From assembly GCF_027941915.1 (NCBI RefSeq), contig NZ_CP116009.1, positions 3,410,001 to 3,474,000 on the forward strand: a stretch of 64,000 nucleotides of DNA. Reading direction: 5' to 3'. The number at the start of each line of letters is the position of its first letter. The first letter of the stretch is position 1. Made by a program: the position numbers and the translations under genes. A model generated the notes under the pieces. That model did not search any database. It saw nothing but the letters and a program-made list of their open reading frames with translations, and had not been told where the DNA came from. This DNA comes from Ramlibacter tataouinensis. Its GTDB lineage: Bacteria > Pseudomonadota > Gammaproteobacteria > Burkholderiales > Burkholderiaceae_C. Shown piece after piece: positions 27,912 to 36,824 of this stretch.

Positions 27912-30181
27912 ACGCCCCCGACAACGAATCCGACATCCTGCCGCCCCTCGAGGAACCATCGAACCAGAAGCTGGGGCTGACGGCCCAGGAGTCCGATCCG
28001 CCTCGCTGGCCGTCGTCGCGCAGCGCGCCGGCCGGCGCGCCCAACGTCCTGGTCTTCCTGACGGACGACGTGGGCTTCGGCGCCTGCAGTACCTTCGGCG
28101 GACTGATTCCGACGCCTGCGCTGGATGCGCTGGCGGCAAGCGGGCTTCGATACAACCGCTTCCACACCAGTGCCATGTGCTCGCCGACGCGCGCGGCACT
28201 TCTCACCGGGCGGCACCCGCACCGGGTGGCCATGGGGAACATCAGCCACTTCGCCACCGGCTACGACGGCTACACCTCCGCGATGCCGAAATCGGCCGGC
28301 ATGATCGCCGAGACGTTGCGGCAGAACGGCTACAGCACGGCAGCCTTGGGCAAGTGGCATCTCGCGCCCGAGTGGGAAGTCAGCAGCATGGGCCCCTTCG
28401 ACCGCTGGCCGACGGGGCAGGGCTTCGAGTACTACTACGGCTTCCTCGGCGCCGACACCGACCAGTTCTCGCCCGCGCTGGTCGAGAACACCAGCGCGAT
28501 CGCGCCGCCGCTCGACGACCCGGACTACATCCTGGACCGCGACCTGGCCGACCAGGCCATTCGCTGGACGCGCGACCAGCGCGTGCTCACGCCCGACAAG
28601 CCGTTCTTCATGTACTACGCCCCGGGCACGGCGCACGCGCCCTACCAGGCACCCAAGGAATGGCTGGAGCGCTTCCGCGGTGCCTTCGACCAGGGATGGG
28701 ACCGGACCCGGGAGGACGTCTTCGCGCGCCAGAAGGCCCAGGGGATCATTCCGGCCGATGCCGAACTCACCCCGCGCCCGGACTTCCTGCCCGCCTGGGA
28801 TTCGCTGCCGGAGCCGCAGCGGCGCCTCTACGCCCGCTACATGGAGGCCTTCGCCGCCATGCTCGCCTTCTGCGACCACCAGGTCGGGCGGCTGATCGAG
28901 CACCTGCGCGCCAGCGGCCAGCTGGAGAACACGCTGATCTTCTTCATCCAGGGCGACAACGGCAGCGACGCCGCCGGCGGACTCAGCGGCGCGTTTTTCG
29001 AGCAGGCCCAGCTGAACAAGATGGAGGAGGATCTCGACTATGCGCTGGCCCACATCGATGAGATCGGGGGGCCGCGTTCCTACAGCAAGTTCCCTGCCGG
29101 CTGGGCTTGGGCGATGAACACGCCATTCCAGTACTACAAGCAGGTGGCTTCCCACCTGGGCGGCGTGCGCAACGGGATGGTGGTGCACTGGCCCGCCCGG
29201 ATCCAGGGCGGCGGCCAAGTGCGCTCGCACTTCTCGCATGTGATCGACGTGGTCCCCACCATCCTGGAGGCGACCGGCATCCGGACGCCGCGCGTGCTCA
29301 ATGGGGTGGAGCAGAAGTCGCTCGACGGAGCGAGCTTGGTGTCCTCCTTCGAACAGGACTCCGAGCCGGACGCCGCCCGCTCGCAGGTGTTCGAGATGTA
29401 CCAGAACATGGCGATCTACGAGGACGGATGGTGGGCCGGCACGCGGCCGGCCAACGTGCCGTGGCTCGCGCACTTCGCCGGCAGCACCGACCCGCGGTCG
29501 CGCAGCTGGGAGCTGTACGACCTGCGCAGCGACTTCTCGCAGGCGCGCGACCTGGCGCAGCAGGATCCGGTGCGCCTGGACGTCCTGCGCCAGCGCTTCC
29601 TGGAAGAAGCGGCGCGCTGCAACATCCTGCCCGTCCACGGCAACAACGAGGGCACCGAAGGCTGTCCCACGCCCACCGCGAATCGGAAGAACTTCGTCTT
29701 CCGTCCCGGCATGACCCGCATTCCGGAGAGCTTCGCGCCCGACATCTTCGGGCGTTCGTACGCGATCCGGGCGGAGCTCGAGATTCCGGAAGGCGGCGCC
29801 AACGGCGTGCTGATCACGCACGGCGGCTTCGGCGGCGGCTACGCGTTCTACCTGCATCGCGGGGCGCCGGTGTTCCACTACAACGCCACGAGCGGGCGCC
29901 AGTACCCGATCCGCGCAGCCGAAGCCCTGGCCGCCGGTCCGCACCTGCTGGAGGCACGCTTCGTGGCCGACGGATCCGAACGCGGCGGCGGCGGCACGCT
30001 GACCATCAGCGACAACGGCAAGGTGCTGGCCTCCGGCCGGATCGAGCACACGCACCGGCGCTGGATGTGGGAGGGGCTCGACATCGGCGAGGACAGCCTG
30101 ACGCCGGTCAACGACGACTACACGATCGCCACCAGCCGCTTCACCGGCACCCTGCACCAGGTGGCGGTCGACCTGGACTGA
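27908..30181 (+). CDS. Type I sulfatase, cytoplasmic (arylsulfatase-like), second copy
   Basis: With the GTG start at 27908 the product is 757 residues, close to its paralogue at 17116-19371 (751). That start gives the family N-terminus (LPPLEEPSNQKLGLTAQES). Metal residues DD are at 53-54. The formylglycine cysteine is C91 in CSPTRAALLTGR, followed by GKWHLAP and a C-terminal beta-rich extension from about 600. There is no signal peptide, so it should be cytoplasmic. It ends 34 bp from the converging end of a radical-SAM sulfatase maturase, the expected activating enzyme. Substrate unknown. Confidence 0.88.
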   Translation: MNAPDNESDILPPLEEPSNQKLGLTAQESDPPRWPSSRSAPAGAPNVLVFLTDDVGFGACSTFGGLIPTPALDALAASGLRYNRFHTSAMCSPTRAALLTGRHPHRVAMGNISHFATGYDGYTSAMPKSAGMIAETLRQNGYSTAALGKWHLAPEWEVSSMGPFDRWPTGQGFEYYYGFLGADTDQFSPALVENTSAIAPPLDDPDYILDRDLADQAIRWTRDQRVLTPDKPFFMYYAPGTAHAPYQAPKEWLERFRGAFDQGWDRTREDVFARQKAQGIIPADAELTPRPDFLPAWDSLPEPQRRLYARYMEAFAAMLAFCDHQVGRLIEHLRASGQLENTLIFFIQGDNGSDAAGGLSGAFFEQAQLNKMEEDLDYALAHIDEIGGPRSYSKFPAGWAWAMNTPFQYYKQVASHLGGVRNGMVVHWPARIQGGGQVRSHFSHVIDVVPTILEATGIRTPRVLNGVEQKSLDGASLVSSFEQDSEPDAARSQVFEMYQNMAIYEDGWWAGTRPANVPWLAHFAGSTDPRSRSWELYDLRSDFSQARDLAQQDPVRLDVLRQRFLEEAARCNILPVHGNNEGTEGCPTPTANRKNFVFRPGMTRIPESFAPDIFGRSYAIRAELEIPEGGANGVLITHGGFGGGYAFYLHRGAPVFHYNATSGRQYPIRAAEALAAGPHLLEARFVADGSERGGGGTLTISDNGKVLASGRIEHTHRRWMWEGLDIGEDSLTPVNDDYTIATSRFTGTLHQVAVDLD

Positions 30182-30200
30182 GGGTCGGAAGGGGCCGTCC

Positions 30201-30227
30201 GGGGCCAGCCTGCGTCAGGCCGGCCCC
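30201..30227. terminator. Hairpin between convergent sulfatase and maturase genes
   Basis: GGGGCCAGCC (30201-30210) pairs, with one mismatch, with GGCCGGCCCC (30218-30227) over a 7-nt loop. It lies between, and just inside, the 3' ends of the two converging genes. There is no T-run; bidirectional termination is likely by position. Confidence 0.5.
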
Positions 30228-31456
30228 GCGTCCTCCATGATCTCGTCGGCGTAGCGGCCGGCGCGCAGCAGGTCCGCCATCTTCTTCATCGGCGCGTCGA
30301 TGTGCGTGAAGAAGGCCTTGTAGCCGGCGCACAGGTAGTTGAGCCCCGGGTCGCCGTCCGGCGTGCGGATGAAGCGGTTGCGCGGGCACTCGCCGTAGCA
30401 GGCGAACAGCACCGGGCATTTCCTGCAGTAGGACGGCAGCGTGTCGAACTTGGCGTCGCCGAAGCGGCGCTGCTGCTCGGAAGCCACCAGCGCTCGCAAC
30501 GGCTTGTCCTTGATGTTGCCCAGGCGGTGGCGCGGCTCCACGTAGTGGTCGCAGGAGTACACGTCGCCGTTGTGCTCCAGCGCCAGCGACGCGCCGCACC
30601 GCGGAGCGACCACGCAGCTGTTGTGCTGGCCCAGCCAGCTGCCCAGCGCGACGTCGAAGGTGGTCACGTAGACGCGGCCGACGTCGCGCCGCACCCATTC
30701 GTCGAAGATGGCGATCAGGAAGGCGCCGAACCGGTCGGCCGGAACCGAGCGCGACGTGACCAGCGAGCCTTCCTGCCGGTACAGCGGCCGGTCCTTGCCC
30801 TCCATGCCGCCCCAGCCCTGGTTGGCGAGCTGGATGGTCTGCTCCGTGGCCCGCTCCACGATGGGAATCAGCTGGATGTACTGCGCCTTCAGTTCGTCGC
30901 GGAAGAAGCGGTACACCTCCAGCGGGTGCCCGGCGTTGCCGGCGTGCACGGTGCACAGGATGTTGACGTCCACGCCGTGGCGCTGCAGGCAGTCCCAGCC
31001 CCGGCGCACCTGTTCGAAGCTGCCCCTGCCTCTCTTGTCCACCCGATACAGGTCGTGCAGTGCCGGCGGCCCGTCGAAGCTGATCCCGACCAGGTAGCCG
31101 TTCGCCTTGAAGAAAGCCGCCCACTCGTCGTCGATCAGGGTCCCGTTGGTCTGCATGGTGTGCAGCACCTGCTGGTGGGGCTTGCGGTACTTCTGCGCCA
31201 ATTGCACCGCGCGGCGGTAGAAGTCCAGTCCGCGCAGCATGGGCTCGCCGCCCTGCCACGAGACCTCCACTTGCGGACCTGGCGAGGATTCCATCAGCTG
31301 CCGGATGTAGGTCTCCAGCGTGGCTTCGTCCATCAGGTAGCTCTCGTCCGGGTACAGGTTCTCCTTGGACAGGAAGAAGCAATAGGTACAGGACAGGTTG
31401 CAGGCCGCTCCCGCGGGCTTGGCGAGAAGGTGATAGTGCCGCTCGTGCGCGTCCAT
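30215..31456 (-). CDS. Radical-SAM sulfatase-maturating enzyme (anSME type)
   Basis: Oxidises the active-site Cys/Ser of sulfatases to formylglycine without oxygen. In the 413-residue product the radical-SAM cluster motif CNLSCTYC (C-x3-C-x2-C) is near residue 18, followed by SWQGGEP and the SAM-binding strands. The SPASM region carries the two auxiliary 4Fe-4S clusters, with CGASL, CDHYV, CRKCPVLFACYGEC and a final conserved C. The ATG at 31456 has AGGA seven bases upstream; a GTG at 31504 would add 16 residues. It converges on the second sulfatase and lies downstream of a Crp-type regulator. Confidence 0.9.
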   Translation of the reverse strand: MDAHERHYHLLAKPAGAACNLSCTYCFFLSKENLYPDESYLMDEATLETYIRQLMESSPGPQVEVSWQGGEPMLRGLDFYRRAVQLAQKYRKPHQQVLHTMQTNGTLIDDEWAAFFKANGYLVGISFDGPPALHDLYRVDKRGRGSFEQVRRGWDCLQRHGVDVNILCTVHAGNAGHPLEVYRFFRDELKAQYIQLIPIVERATEQTIQLANQGWGGMEGKDRPLYRQEGSLVTSRSVPADRFGAFLIAIFDEWVRRDVGRVYVTTFDVALGSWLGQHNSCVVAPRCGASLALEHNGDVYSCDHYVEPRHRLGNIKDKPLRALVASEQQRRFGDAKFDTLPSYCRKCPVLFACYGECPRNRFIRTPDGDPGLNYLCAGYKAFFTHIDAPMKKMADLLRAGRYADEIMEDAGPA

Positions 31457-31507
31457 TCCTTGTTCCTGCTGCAATGCGTTTCTCGACCTGTCCGGTTGGG
31501 CCACGGG

Positions 31508-32281
31508 TCAGCCGCCCTCGGTCGGCAGCTCGCACACCACGATGCTGCGGTAGCCGAGCCGGATGAGTCTTTCCTCCTGCAGCTGCTGCAGGCAGGTGCT
31601 GAGGTAGGGGCGCGAACTGCCCACCAGGGCGGCCAGTTCCCGTTGCGAGATGCGCACCTCGGTGCCCTGCGGCCCCGGCGCGCCGCGCTGGGTAGCCAGG
31701 TACTGCAGGGCCGCGTAGACGCGGTAGGCGACGGAGGTTTGGTGCCCCTCGATGCGCCAATCCATCAGGTTCCAGGACCGCTTGGCCAGCAGCCTGGCAA
31801 TCTCGGTGGCAACGATCCCGTCGCCTTCCATGAGCGCGAGCAGCGCGCCGGCTTCGAAGTGGATCAGCGTGCAGTCGCCGGCGGCTGTTGCGCAGTAGTG
31901 GAACGGCAGCCCGCCGACGGCCGAATAGAGGCAGGCCATCTTGCCCGGCCCGATGTAGGGCCACAGGATTTCCGCGCCGCTGGCCGAGGTCGCGCTCAGG
32001 CGCAGTCGCCCGCGCTCGACCAGCAACACGGCGCCGGTCGGTTCACCGGCCCGCTGCACCACGTCGCCGTCGTGCCAGTGCCGCCTCAGGCCGATGCCGG
32101 CCAGCGCCGCCTGCGCGTGGTCCGACAACAGGTCGAAGGCGTCCAGGCGCGGCAGCTTCGTCAGCAACCAGCGTGTGTCGGTGAACGACAGGGGCTGGCC
32201 GGACCGGTCGTCGTCGTGCAATGGGCGGCCGCCAGGCCGGGGGCTCGCCGCCGACGGGCTCGGGTGGGGGTTTCGGCTCAT
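31508..32281 (-). CDS. Crp/Fnr-superfamily transcriptional regulator
   Basis: 257 residues. A cyclic-nucleotide-binding-type beta-roll is at about 48-160 (HWHDGDVVQRAGEPTGAVLLVERG) and a C-terminal winged HTH at about 195-240 (ISQRELAALVGSSRPYLSTCLQQLQEERLIRL). The N-terminal cysteine cluster of oxygen-sensing Fnr is absent and the canonical cAMP-binding arginine pair is not evident, so the signal is unknown. It directly precedes the sulfatase maturase gene and may control it and the sulfatases. ATG 32281 is chosen because the upstream open frame lacks family similarity. Confidence 0.87.
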   Translation of the reverse strand: MSRNPHPSPSAASPRPGGRPLHDDDRSGQPLSFTDTRWLLTKLPRLDAFDLLSDHAQAALAGIGLRRHWHDGDVVQRAGEPTGAVLLVERGRLRLSATSASGAEILWPYIGPGKMACLYSAVGGLPFHYCATAAGDCTLIHFEAGALLALMEGDGIVATEIARLLAKRSWNLMDWRIEGHQTSVAYRVYAALQYLATQRGAPGPQGTEVRISQRELAALVGSSRPYLSTCLQQLQEERLIRLGYRSIVVCELPTEGG

Positions 32282-32367
32282 GTCGCGACGTCGGGAAGGG
32301 TTCCCGATTGTCCGCAAACGTGCGCGGAGCCGCGATCGAGCGCGCATTCCGGCGAGGACCGGCGTCC

Positions 32368-33222
32368 TCACCGGGGCGGCCGCGCCAGGGTCGACTGCTG
32401 AACGGCCAGCCGCTGTGCCAGCCGGCTGAGTTCCCGGTACACGACCCCGGCATCGGGATGCCAGCGGGCCACTTCGGCGGCCTGGGCCCGCACCACGTCG
32501 AGGTCGCCCCGCGCAGCGGGTCCCGTGATCGCGCGCGGCCCCAGTTTGCTCACGCCTTCCGCGGTCGCGTGCAGCAGCGAGGACTGCATCTTCACCGCCA
32601 GGTCCTCCGGTACCCCCGCTTCCGCCCAAGCCTCGCGCGCAATTGCCTGCAGGACCACCGTGAAGTTGTTCGAGAAGACCGCCGCAGCGTGGTACAGCGG
32701 CTTGCGCTCGGTCGGCACGTCGAAGCAGACGCCGCCGATCGCCTCGATGACGGGTCGCAGGCGCTCCAGCGCCGGCTCGTCGCCTTCGAGGCCGAACGGC
32801 GTGCCCTGGAACTGGGTGACCGCCGCTGCCGGGTCTGCGAAGGTGAAGACCGGGTGGGTGCTGGCGAGATGGAAGCCGAGCTCGCGCAGGGCCGCCAGCT
32901 CGGCGGCGGGAAGACAACCGCTGCAGTGGAAGGCGACCGGCGCGCGCGGCGACGCCCGGGCGCGCCCCGCGGCGCTGCCCGCCAGCTCGGCGGCCACCTG
33001 GGCGATGCGCGTGTCCGGAACGCTCAGCAGCCACACATCGGCCGGCCGCATGTCGTCCAGCGCCGTGACCGGCCGTCCCGCCTGGATGAAGTCGGCGGCG
33101 CGCCCGGCTTCGCCGGCATCGAAGCCCTTGAGGTCCTGCAGCTCGAGGGTTCCGCTGGCGTGGAACAGCCGGCCCAGCGTCTGGCCCACGCGTCCGCAAC
33201 CGATGATGTTGAGGGTCGCCAC
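32368..33222 (-). CDS. Rossmann-like and DUF2520 domain protein
   Basis: 284 residues. The N-terminal NAD(P)-binding motif NIIGCGRVGQTLG (residues 5-17) leads a Rossmann domain. A helical DUF2520 domain follows, with the block KPLYHAAAVFSNN near 180-195. The family resembles pyrroline-5-carboxylate or ketopantoate reductases but its reaction is not established here. The start is a GTG at 33222, ten bases after the stop of the aldehyde dehydrogenase gene, so it is the last enzyme gene of that operon. A role in reducing a pathway intermediate is inference from position. Confidence 0.82.
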   Translation of the reverse strand: MATLNIIGCGRVGQTLGRLFHASGTLELQDLKGFDAGEAGRAADFIQAGRPVTALDDMRPADVWLLSVPDTRIAQVAAELAGSAAGRARASPRAPVAFHCSGCLPAAELAALRELGFHLASTHPVFTFADPAAAVTQFQGTPFGLEGDEPALERLRPVIEAIGGVCFDVPTERKPLYHAAAVFSNNFTVVLQAIAREAWAEAGVPEDLAVKMQSSLLHATAEGVSKLGPRAITGPAARGDLDVVRAQAAEVARWHPDAGVVYRELSRLAQRLAVQQSTLARPPR

Positions 33223-33232
33223 GGTGGCTCCG

Positions 33233-34681
33233 TCAGCCGTGCCGGACAGCGATCGTCTTGAGCACCGTGAACCCGAGCAGCGCCTCGAAGCCCTTCTCGC
33301 GGCCGTAGCCGCTGGACTTGACGCCGCCGAACGGCAGTTCCACCCCGCCGGCCGCGCCGTAGTTGTTGACGAACACCTGGCCGCAGCGCAGCTTGCGCGC
33401 CAGGCGCAGCTGGCGCGCACCGTCGCGGGTCCAGACGCCCGCCACCAGGCCGAAATCGGTGCCGTTGGCCAGCCGGATGGCCTCCGCCTCGTCCTCGAAC
33501 GGCATCGCGGCCAGCACGGGGCCGAAGATCTCCTCCTGCGCGAGGCTGTGGCCATGGGGCACGTCGCGCAGCAGGACGGCTTCCTGGTAGAAGCCGGCCG
33601 CGGCTGCGTCAGGATGCAGCTCTCCGCAGGCGGCGACCTGGATGCCATCCGCCTCGGCCTTCGCCAGGATGCTCTTGACCAGCTCGTACTGCTTGCGGTT
33701 CACCAGCGGGCCCATGTCGAGCTCCAGTGCCGGCGGGCCGGACCGCAGCGCCCGGAAGCTGCGCGCCAGCCGCTCCAGCACCTGCTCGTACACGCTGCTG
33801 TGCACCAGCAGGCGGCTGCCGGCGGAACAGGTCTGTCCCGCGTTCTGGACGATCGCGTTGACGATCACCGGCAGCGCCGCGTCCAGGTCGGCATCCTCGA
33901 ACACGATTTGCGGCGACTTGCCGCCGAGCTCGAGCGTCACCGGGCAATGCCGCCGGGCTGCCGCTTCGCCGACGCGGCGGCCGGTGACCGTCGATCCGGT
34001 GAAGGAAATGTGATCGATGCCCCGGTGCTCGGTCAGGGCGGCGCCGGCTTCGTGGCCATAGCCGGTGACGACGTTGATCGCACCGGATGGAAAGCCGATT
34101 GCGGCCGCGATCTCGGCCAGCCTCAACACGGACAAGCTGGCGTCCTCGGCGGGTTTGACCACGCAGGCGTTGCCGGCCGCCAGGGATGCGCCGACGGTGC
34201 GGCCGAAGATCTGGATCGGATAGTTCCAGGGAATGATGTGGGCAGTGACGCCGTGCGGCTCGCGCACCGTCATCACCATGTAGCCTGCTTCGTAGGGCAG
34301 CGTTTCCCCGTGCAGCTTGTCGCACGCTCCGGCGTAGTACTCGAGGTAGCGCGCCAGTGCGACGACGTCGGCCCGGGCCGTCTTCATGGACTTCCCGGTG
34401 TCGCTGGCCTCCAGCGCGGCCAGTTCCTCTGCGTGTTCGCTCACGGCCGCGGAGAAGCGGTACAGCAGGCGCCCGCGCTGCGCCGCCGCCAGGGCACCCC
34501 ACGGACCGTCGAAGGTCTCGCCGATGGCCGAACGGGCGGCAGCGACGGCCGCGTCGACGTCGTGCGCAGTGCCGCGGGCGATCTCGCCGAGGCTGCTGCC
34601 GTCACTCGGGTCGATGACCGGAATGAACTCGCCCTCGGCAGGTGCGACCCAGTCATTGGCGATGAAGTGGCTCTTTTGCAT
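33233..34681 (-). CDS. NAD(P)-dependent aldehyde dehydrogenase
   Basis: 482 residues of the ALDH superfamily. The cofactor-binding block is PWNYPIQIF, the general-base glutamate is in LELGGKSPQ (near 247) and the catalytic cysteine in NAGQTCSAGSR (near 283); both catalytic residues are present. The start ATG at 34681 has a strong AAGGAGCAGCAC ribosome site. It lies 11 bp downstream of a tartrate-dehydrogenase-like gene and 10 bp upstream of the DUF2520 gene, in a probable four-gene operon with the 3-hydroxyisobutyrate-dehydrogenase-like gene. The aldehyde substrate is not evident. Confidence 0.9.
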   Translation of the reverse strand: MQKSHFIANDWVAPAEGEFIPVIDPSDGSSLGEIARGTAHDVDAAVAAARSAIGETFDGPWGALAAAQRGRLLYRFSAAVSEHAEELAALEASDTGKSMKTARADVVALARYLEYYAGACDKLHGETLPYEAGYMVMTVREPHGVTAHIIPWNYPIQIFGRTVGASLAAGNACVVKPAEDASLSVLRLAEIAAAIGFPSGAINVVTGYGHEAGAALTEHRGIDHISFTGSTVTGRRVGEAAARRHCPVTLELGGKSPQIVFEDADLDAALPVIVNAIVQNAGQTCSAGSRLLVHSSVYEQVLERLARSFRALRSGPPALELDMGPLVNRKQYELVKSILAKAEADGIQVAACGELHPDAAAAGFYQEAVLLRDVPHGHSLAQEEIFGPVLAAMPFEDEAEAIRLANGTDFGLVAGVWTRDGARQLRLARKLRCGQVFVNNYGAAGGVELPFGGVKSSGYGREKGFEALLGFTVLKTIAVRHG

Positions 34682-34692
34682 GTGCTGCTCCT

Positions 34693-35787
34693 TCAGGCGG
34701 CGGCGCGCGAAACGCACTCCGCGATGGCACGGCCGACGTCCGTCGTGGAGGCGCGGCCGCCCATGTCGGGCGTGCGCGGCCCATCGGTCAGGACGGTTTC
34801 GATCGCCTTGACGATCGCGTCCGCGGCTGCCTGGTAGGTGGCGTCGCCCTGGCCGAGATGCTCGAGCATGAGCGCCGCCGACCAGATCTGGCCGATGGGG
34901 TTGGCGATGCCCTTGCCGGCGATGTCCGGGGCGGACCCGTGAACCGGCTCGAACAGCGAGGGGTACTTGCGCTCGGGGTTGAGATTGGCCGAGGGCGCGA
35001 TGCCGATGGTTCCGGTGCATGCCGGCCCGAGGTCGGACAGGATGTCGCCGAACAGGTTGGAGGCGACCACGACGTCGAACCAGTCCGGGTGCTGGACGAA
35101 GTGGGCCGTCAGGATGTCGATGTGGAATTTCCGGACGGTGACGTCCGGATACCGGGCGGCCATCTCGGCCAGGCGCTCGTCCCAGAAGGGCATGGTGACC
35201 GAGATGCCGTTGCTCTTGGTGGCCGCCACCAGCGACTTGCGTGGCCGCCGCCGCGCGGCCTCGAACGCGTACTTCAGGATGCGGTCGACCCCGGTGCGCG
35301 TGAAGATCGACTCCTGGATCGCGATCTCGCGCTCGCTGCCTTCGAAAGCTCGCCCACCGATCGACGAGTACTCGCCTTCCGTGTTCTCGCGCACGATCAG
35401 GAAGTCGATGTCCCCGGGATGGCGGTTGGCGAGCGGCGTCGGAACGCCCGGCATCAACCTCGCGGGACGGAGATTGACGTACTGGTCGAAGTCGCGGCGG
35501 ATCTTGATGAGGGACTCCCAGACCGCGGTATGGTCGGCAACGATGTCGGGTGCACCGACGGCGCCGAAGTAGATCGCGTCGTGTCCGCCGATCTGGTCCT
35601 TCCAGTCGGCCGGCATCATGGTCCCGTGCCGCACGAAGTGCTGGCTGCACCACTCGAAATGATCGAAGGACCATTGGATGCCGAACCTGCGGCCTGCCGC
35701 GTCCAGGACGCGCAGGCCTTCCGGCACGACCTCGGTCCCGATTCCGTCGCCAGGGATGACGGCAATGCGATGGCGGTTCGAAGGCAA
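34693..35787 (-). CDS. Tartrate dehydrogenase/decarboxylase-like (isopropylmalate dehydrogenase superfamily)
   Basis: 364 residues, an NAD- and metal-dependent beta-decarboxylating dehydrogenase. It opens RIAVIPGDGIGTEVVPEG. It has the substrate-binding VRENTEGEYSS and the superfamily signature NLFGDILSDLGPACTGTIG, and the cofactor block FEPVHGSAPDIAGKG. The overall pattern is closest to tartrate dehydrogenase (TtuC/YeaU), which also acts on D-malate. The start is a TTG at 35787 preceded by AGGAAGAAG; no ATG fits. It sits between the 3-hydroxyisobutyrate-dehydrogenase-like gene and the aldehyde dehydrogenase gene. Confidence 0.85.
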   Translation of the reverse strand: MPSNRHRIAVIPGDGIGTEVVPEGLRVLDAAGRRFGIQWSFDHFEWCSQHFVRHGTMMPADWKDQIGGHDAIYFGAVGAPDIVADHTAVWESLIKIRRDFDQYVNLRPARLMPGVPTPLANRHPGDIDFLIVRENTEGEYSSIGGRAFEGSEREIAIQESIFTRTGVDRILKYAFEAARRRPRKSLVAATKSNGISVTMPFWDERLAEMAARYPDVTVRKFHIDILTAHFVQHPDWFDVVVASNLFGDILSDLGPACTGTIGIAPSANLNPERKYPSLFEPVHGSAPDIAGKGIANPIGQIWSAALMLEHLGQGDATYQAAADAIVKAIETVLTDGPRTPDMGGRASTTDVGRAIAECVSRAAA

Positions 35788-35840
35788 GGTACTTCTTCCT
35801 GTTCGTAGCGGGGGGAGGGCGCCGCTCGCGCGGCGCGGGT

Positions 35841-36731
35841 TCAGGCGGAGGCCGGCCGGGCGGCGCCGAGCAGCGTGACCAGTTCCGGCACCAGGGTCTT
35901 CGGACCGCCCTGGGCGACGGCGCTGTCCAGCGTGGCCGCGACGGCGTCGCCCACGCGGCGCGCCGCCTCGGCGTCGCCGGCCATCTGCACGTAGTAACGC
36001 AGGTCCTTCAGGGCGTTGGACATGGAGAACTGCAGGCCGGACGCATCGCCGGCCAGCAGATAGGGCTTGAGGCGGTCCAGCGCGACCCCGGCGCCGCCGC
36101 CGGAAGCCAGGACGTCGACGAAGACGCCGGCATCGATACCCCCGCGTGCCGCGCAGGCCGCGGCCTCTGCGAGCAGAACAACCGAGCCGATCGAAACGAA
36201 GTTGTGCAGCAGCTTCAGGCGGTGGCCGGCGCCCACGGGCCCGACGTGGGTGATGACTTCGGCAAAGGTCCGCAGCAGCGGCATCGCCTTGGCCACCACG
36301 GCCTCGTCGCCTCCCACCAGGAGGTTGAGGCGCCCTTCGTGTGCCGCCTGGGCGGTTCGCGTCATGGGCGCGTCGATGAACAGACCGCCCGCCGCCTGCA
36401 CGGCCAGGGCCATCCGTTCGGTCGATTCCGGGATGGCCGTCGAGCAGTCGATCACCACGCTGCCGGGCCGCAGGCCCTGCAGCACGCCGTCGGCGCCGCC
36501 GAGCACCGCCTCGACTTCGGGTGAGCCGGTGACGCACAGGATGATGAAGTCGCTCTGCGCCGCGACCGCCCGAGCGGTTGCCTGCGTCGTCGCGCCGGCC
36601 TCGAGCAGGTCAGCGATGGGTTGGTTGCCCGGATGCTCCAGAGCCGTCAGCGCATAGCCGTGCTTCAACACGTTTCGCGCGATTCCGTGACCCATGAGGC
36701 CAACGCCGACGATGCCTACCCGTTGCTGCAC
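35841..36731 (-). CDS. NAD(P)-dependent beta-hydroxyacid dehydrogenase (3-hydroxyisobutyrate dehydrogenase family)
   Basis: 296 residues. The N-terminal cofactor motif is VGIVGVGLMGHGIA (residues 5-18), and the substrate loop DAPMTRTAQAAHEGRL replaces the common DAPVSGG. The catalytic lysine is in GAGHRLKLLHNF (G-x3-K-x3-N). The modified loop suggests a substrate other than 3-hydroxyisobutyrate, such as tartronate semialdehyde or another 3-hydroxy acid. The start ATG 36731 has GGAGG just before it (TTTTGGAGGC), so it is well initiated, and a separate promoter region with a LysR-type dyad lies upstream. First gene of the four-gene enzyme run. Confidence 0.87.
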   Translation of the reverse strand: MQQRVGIVGVGLMGHGIARNVLKHGYALTALEHPGNQPIADLLEAGATTQATARAVAAQSDFIILCVTGSPEVEAVLGGADGVLQGLRPGSVVIDCSTAIPESTERMALAVQAAGGLFIDAPMTRTAQAAHEGRLNLLVGGDEAVVAKAMPLLRTFAEVITHVGPVGAGHRLKLLHNFVSIGSVVLLAEAAACAARGGIDAGVFVDVLASGGGAGVALDRLKPYLLAGDASGLQFSMSNALKDLRYYVQMAGDAEAARRVGDAVAATLDSAVAQGGPKTLVPELVTLLGAARPASA

Positions 36732-36809
36732 TCATGCCTCCAAAAGAAGTTGAAGAGAACTGTACGGGGCTCTCGCCGGGTTCAGAAGTTCAATGTCGCG
36801 AAGACGGGG

Positions 36810-36824
36810 TTGCGGAAAACGCAA
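36810..36824. promoter_or_regulatory. LysR-type box (perfect 5-5-5 dyad)
   Basis: TTGCG-GAAAA-CGCAA is a perfect inverted repeat with a T-N11-A core, in the 186-bp gap about 79 bp upstream of the hydroxyacid dehydrogenase start. No LysR gene is adjacent; the regulator at 39897-40841 is the nearest. Operator function is inferred. Confidence 0.45.

Noticed and set aside
31508..32281. Oxygen-sensing Fnr
   Set aside because: The N-terminal cysteine cluster needed for the 4Fe-4S sensor is missing; only the Crp-fold is supported.
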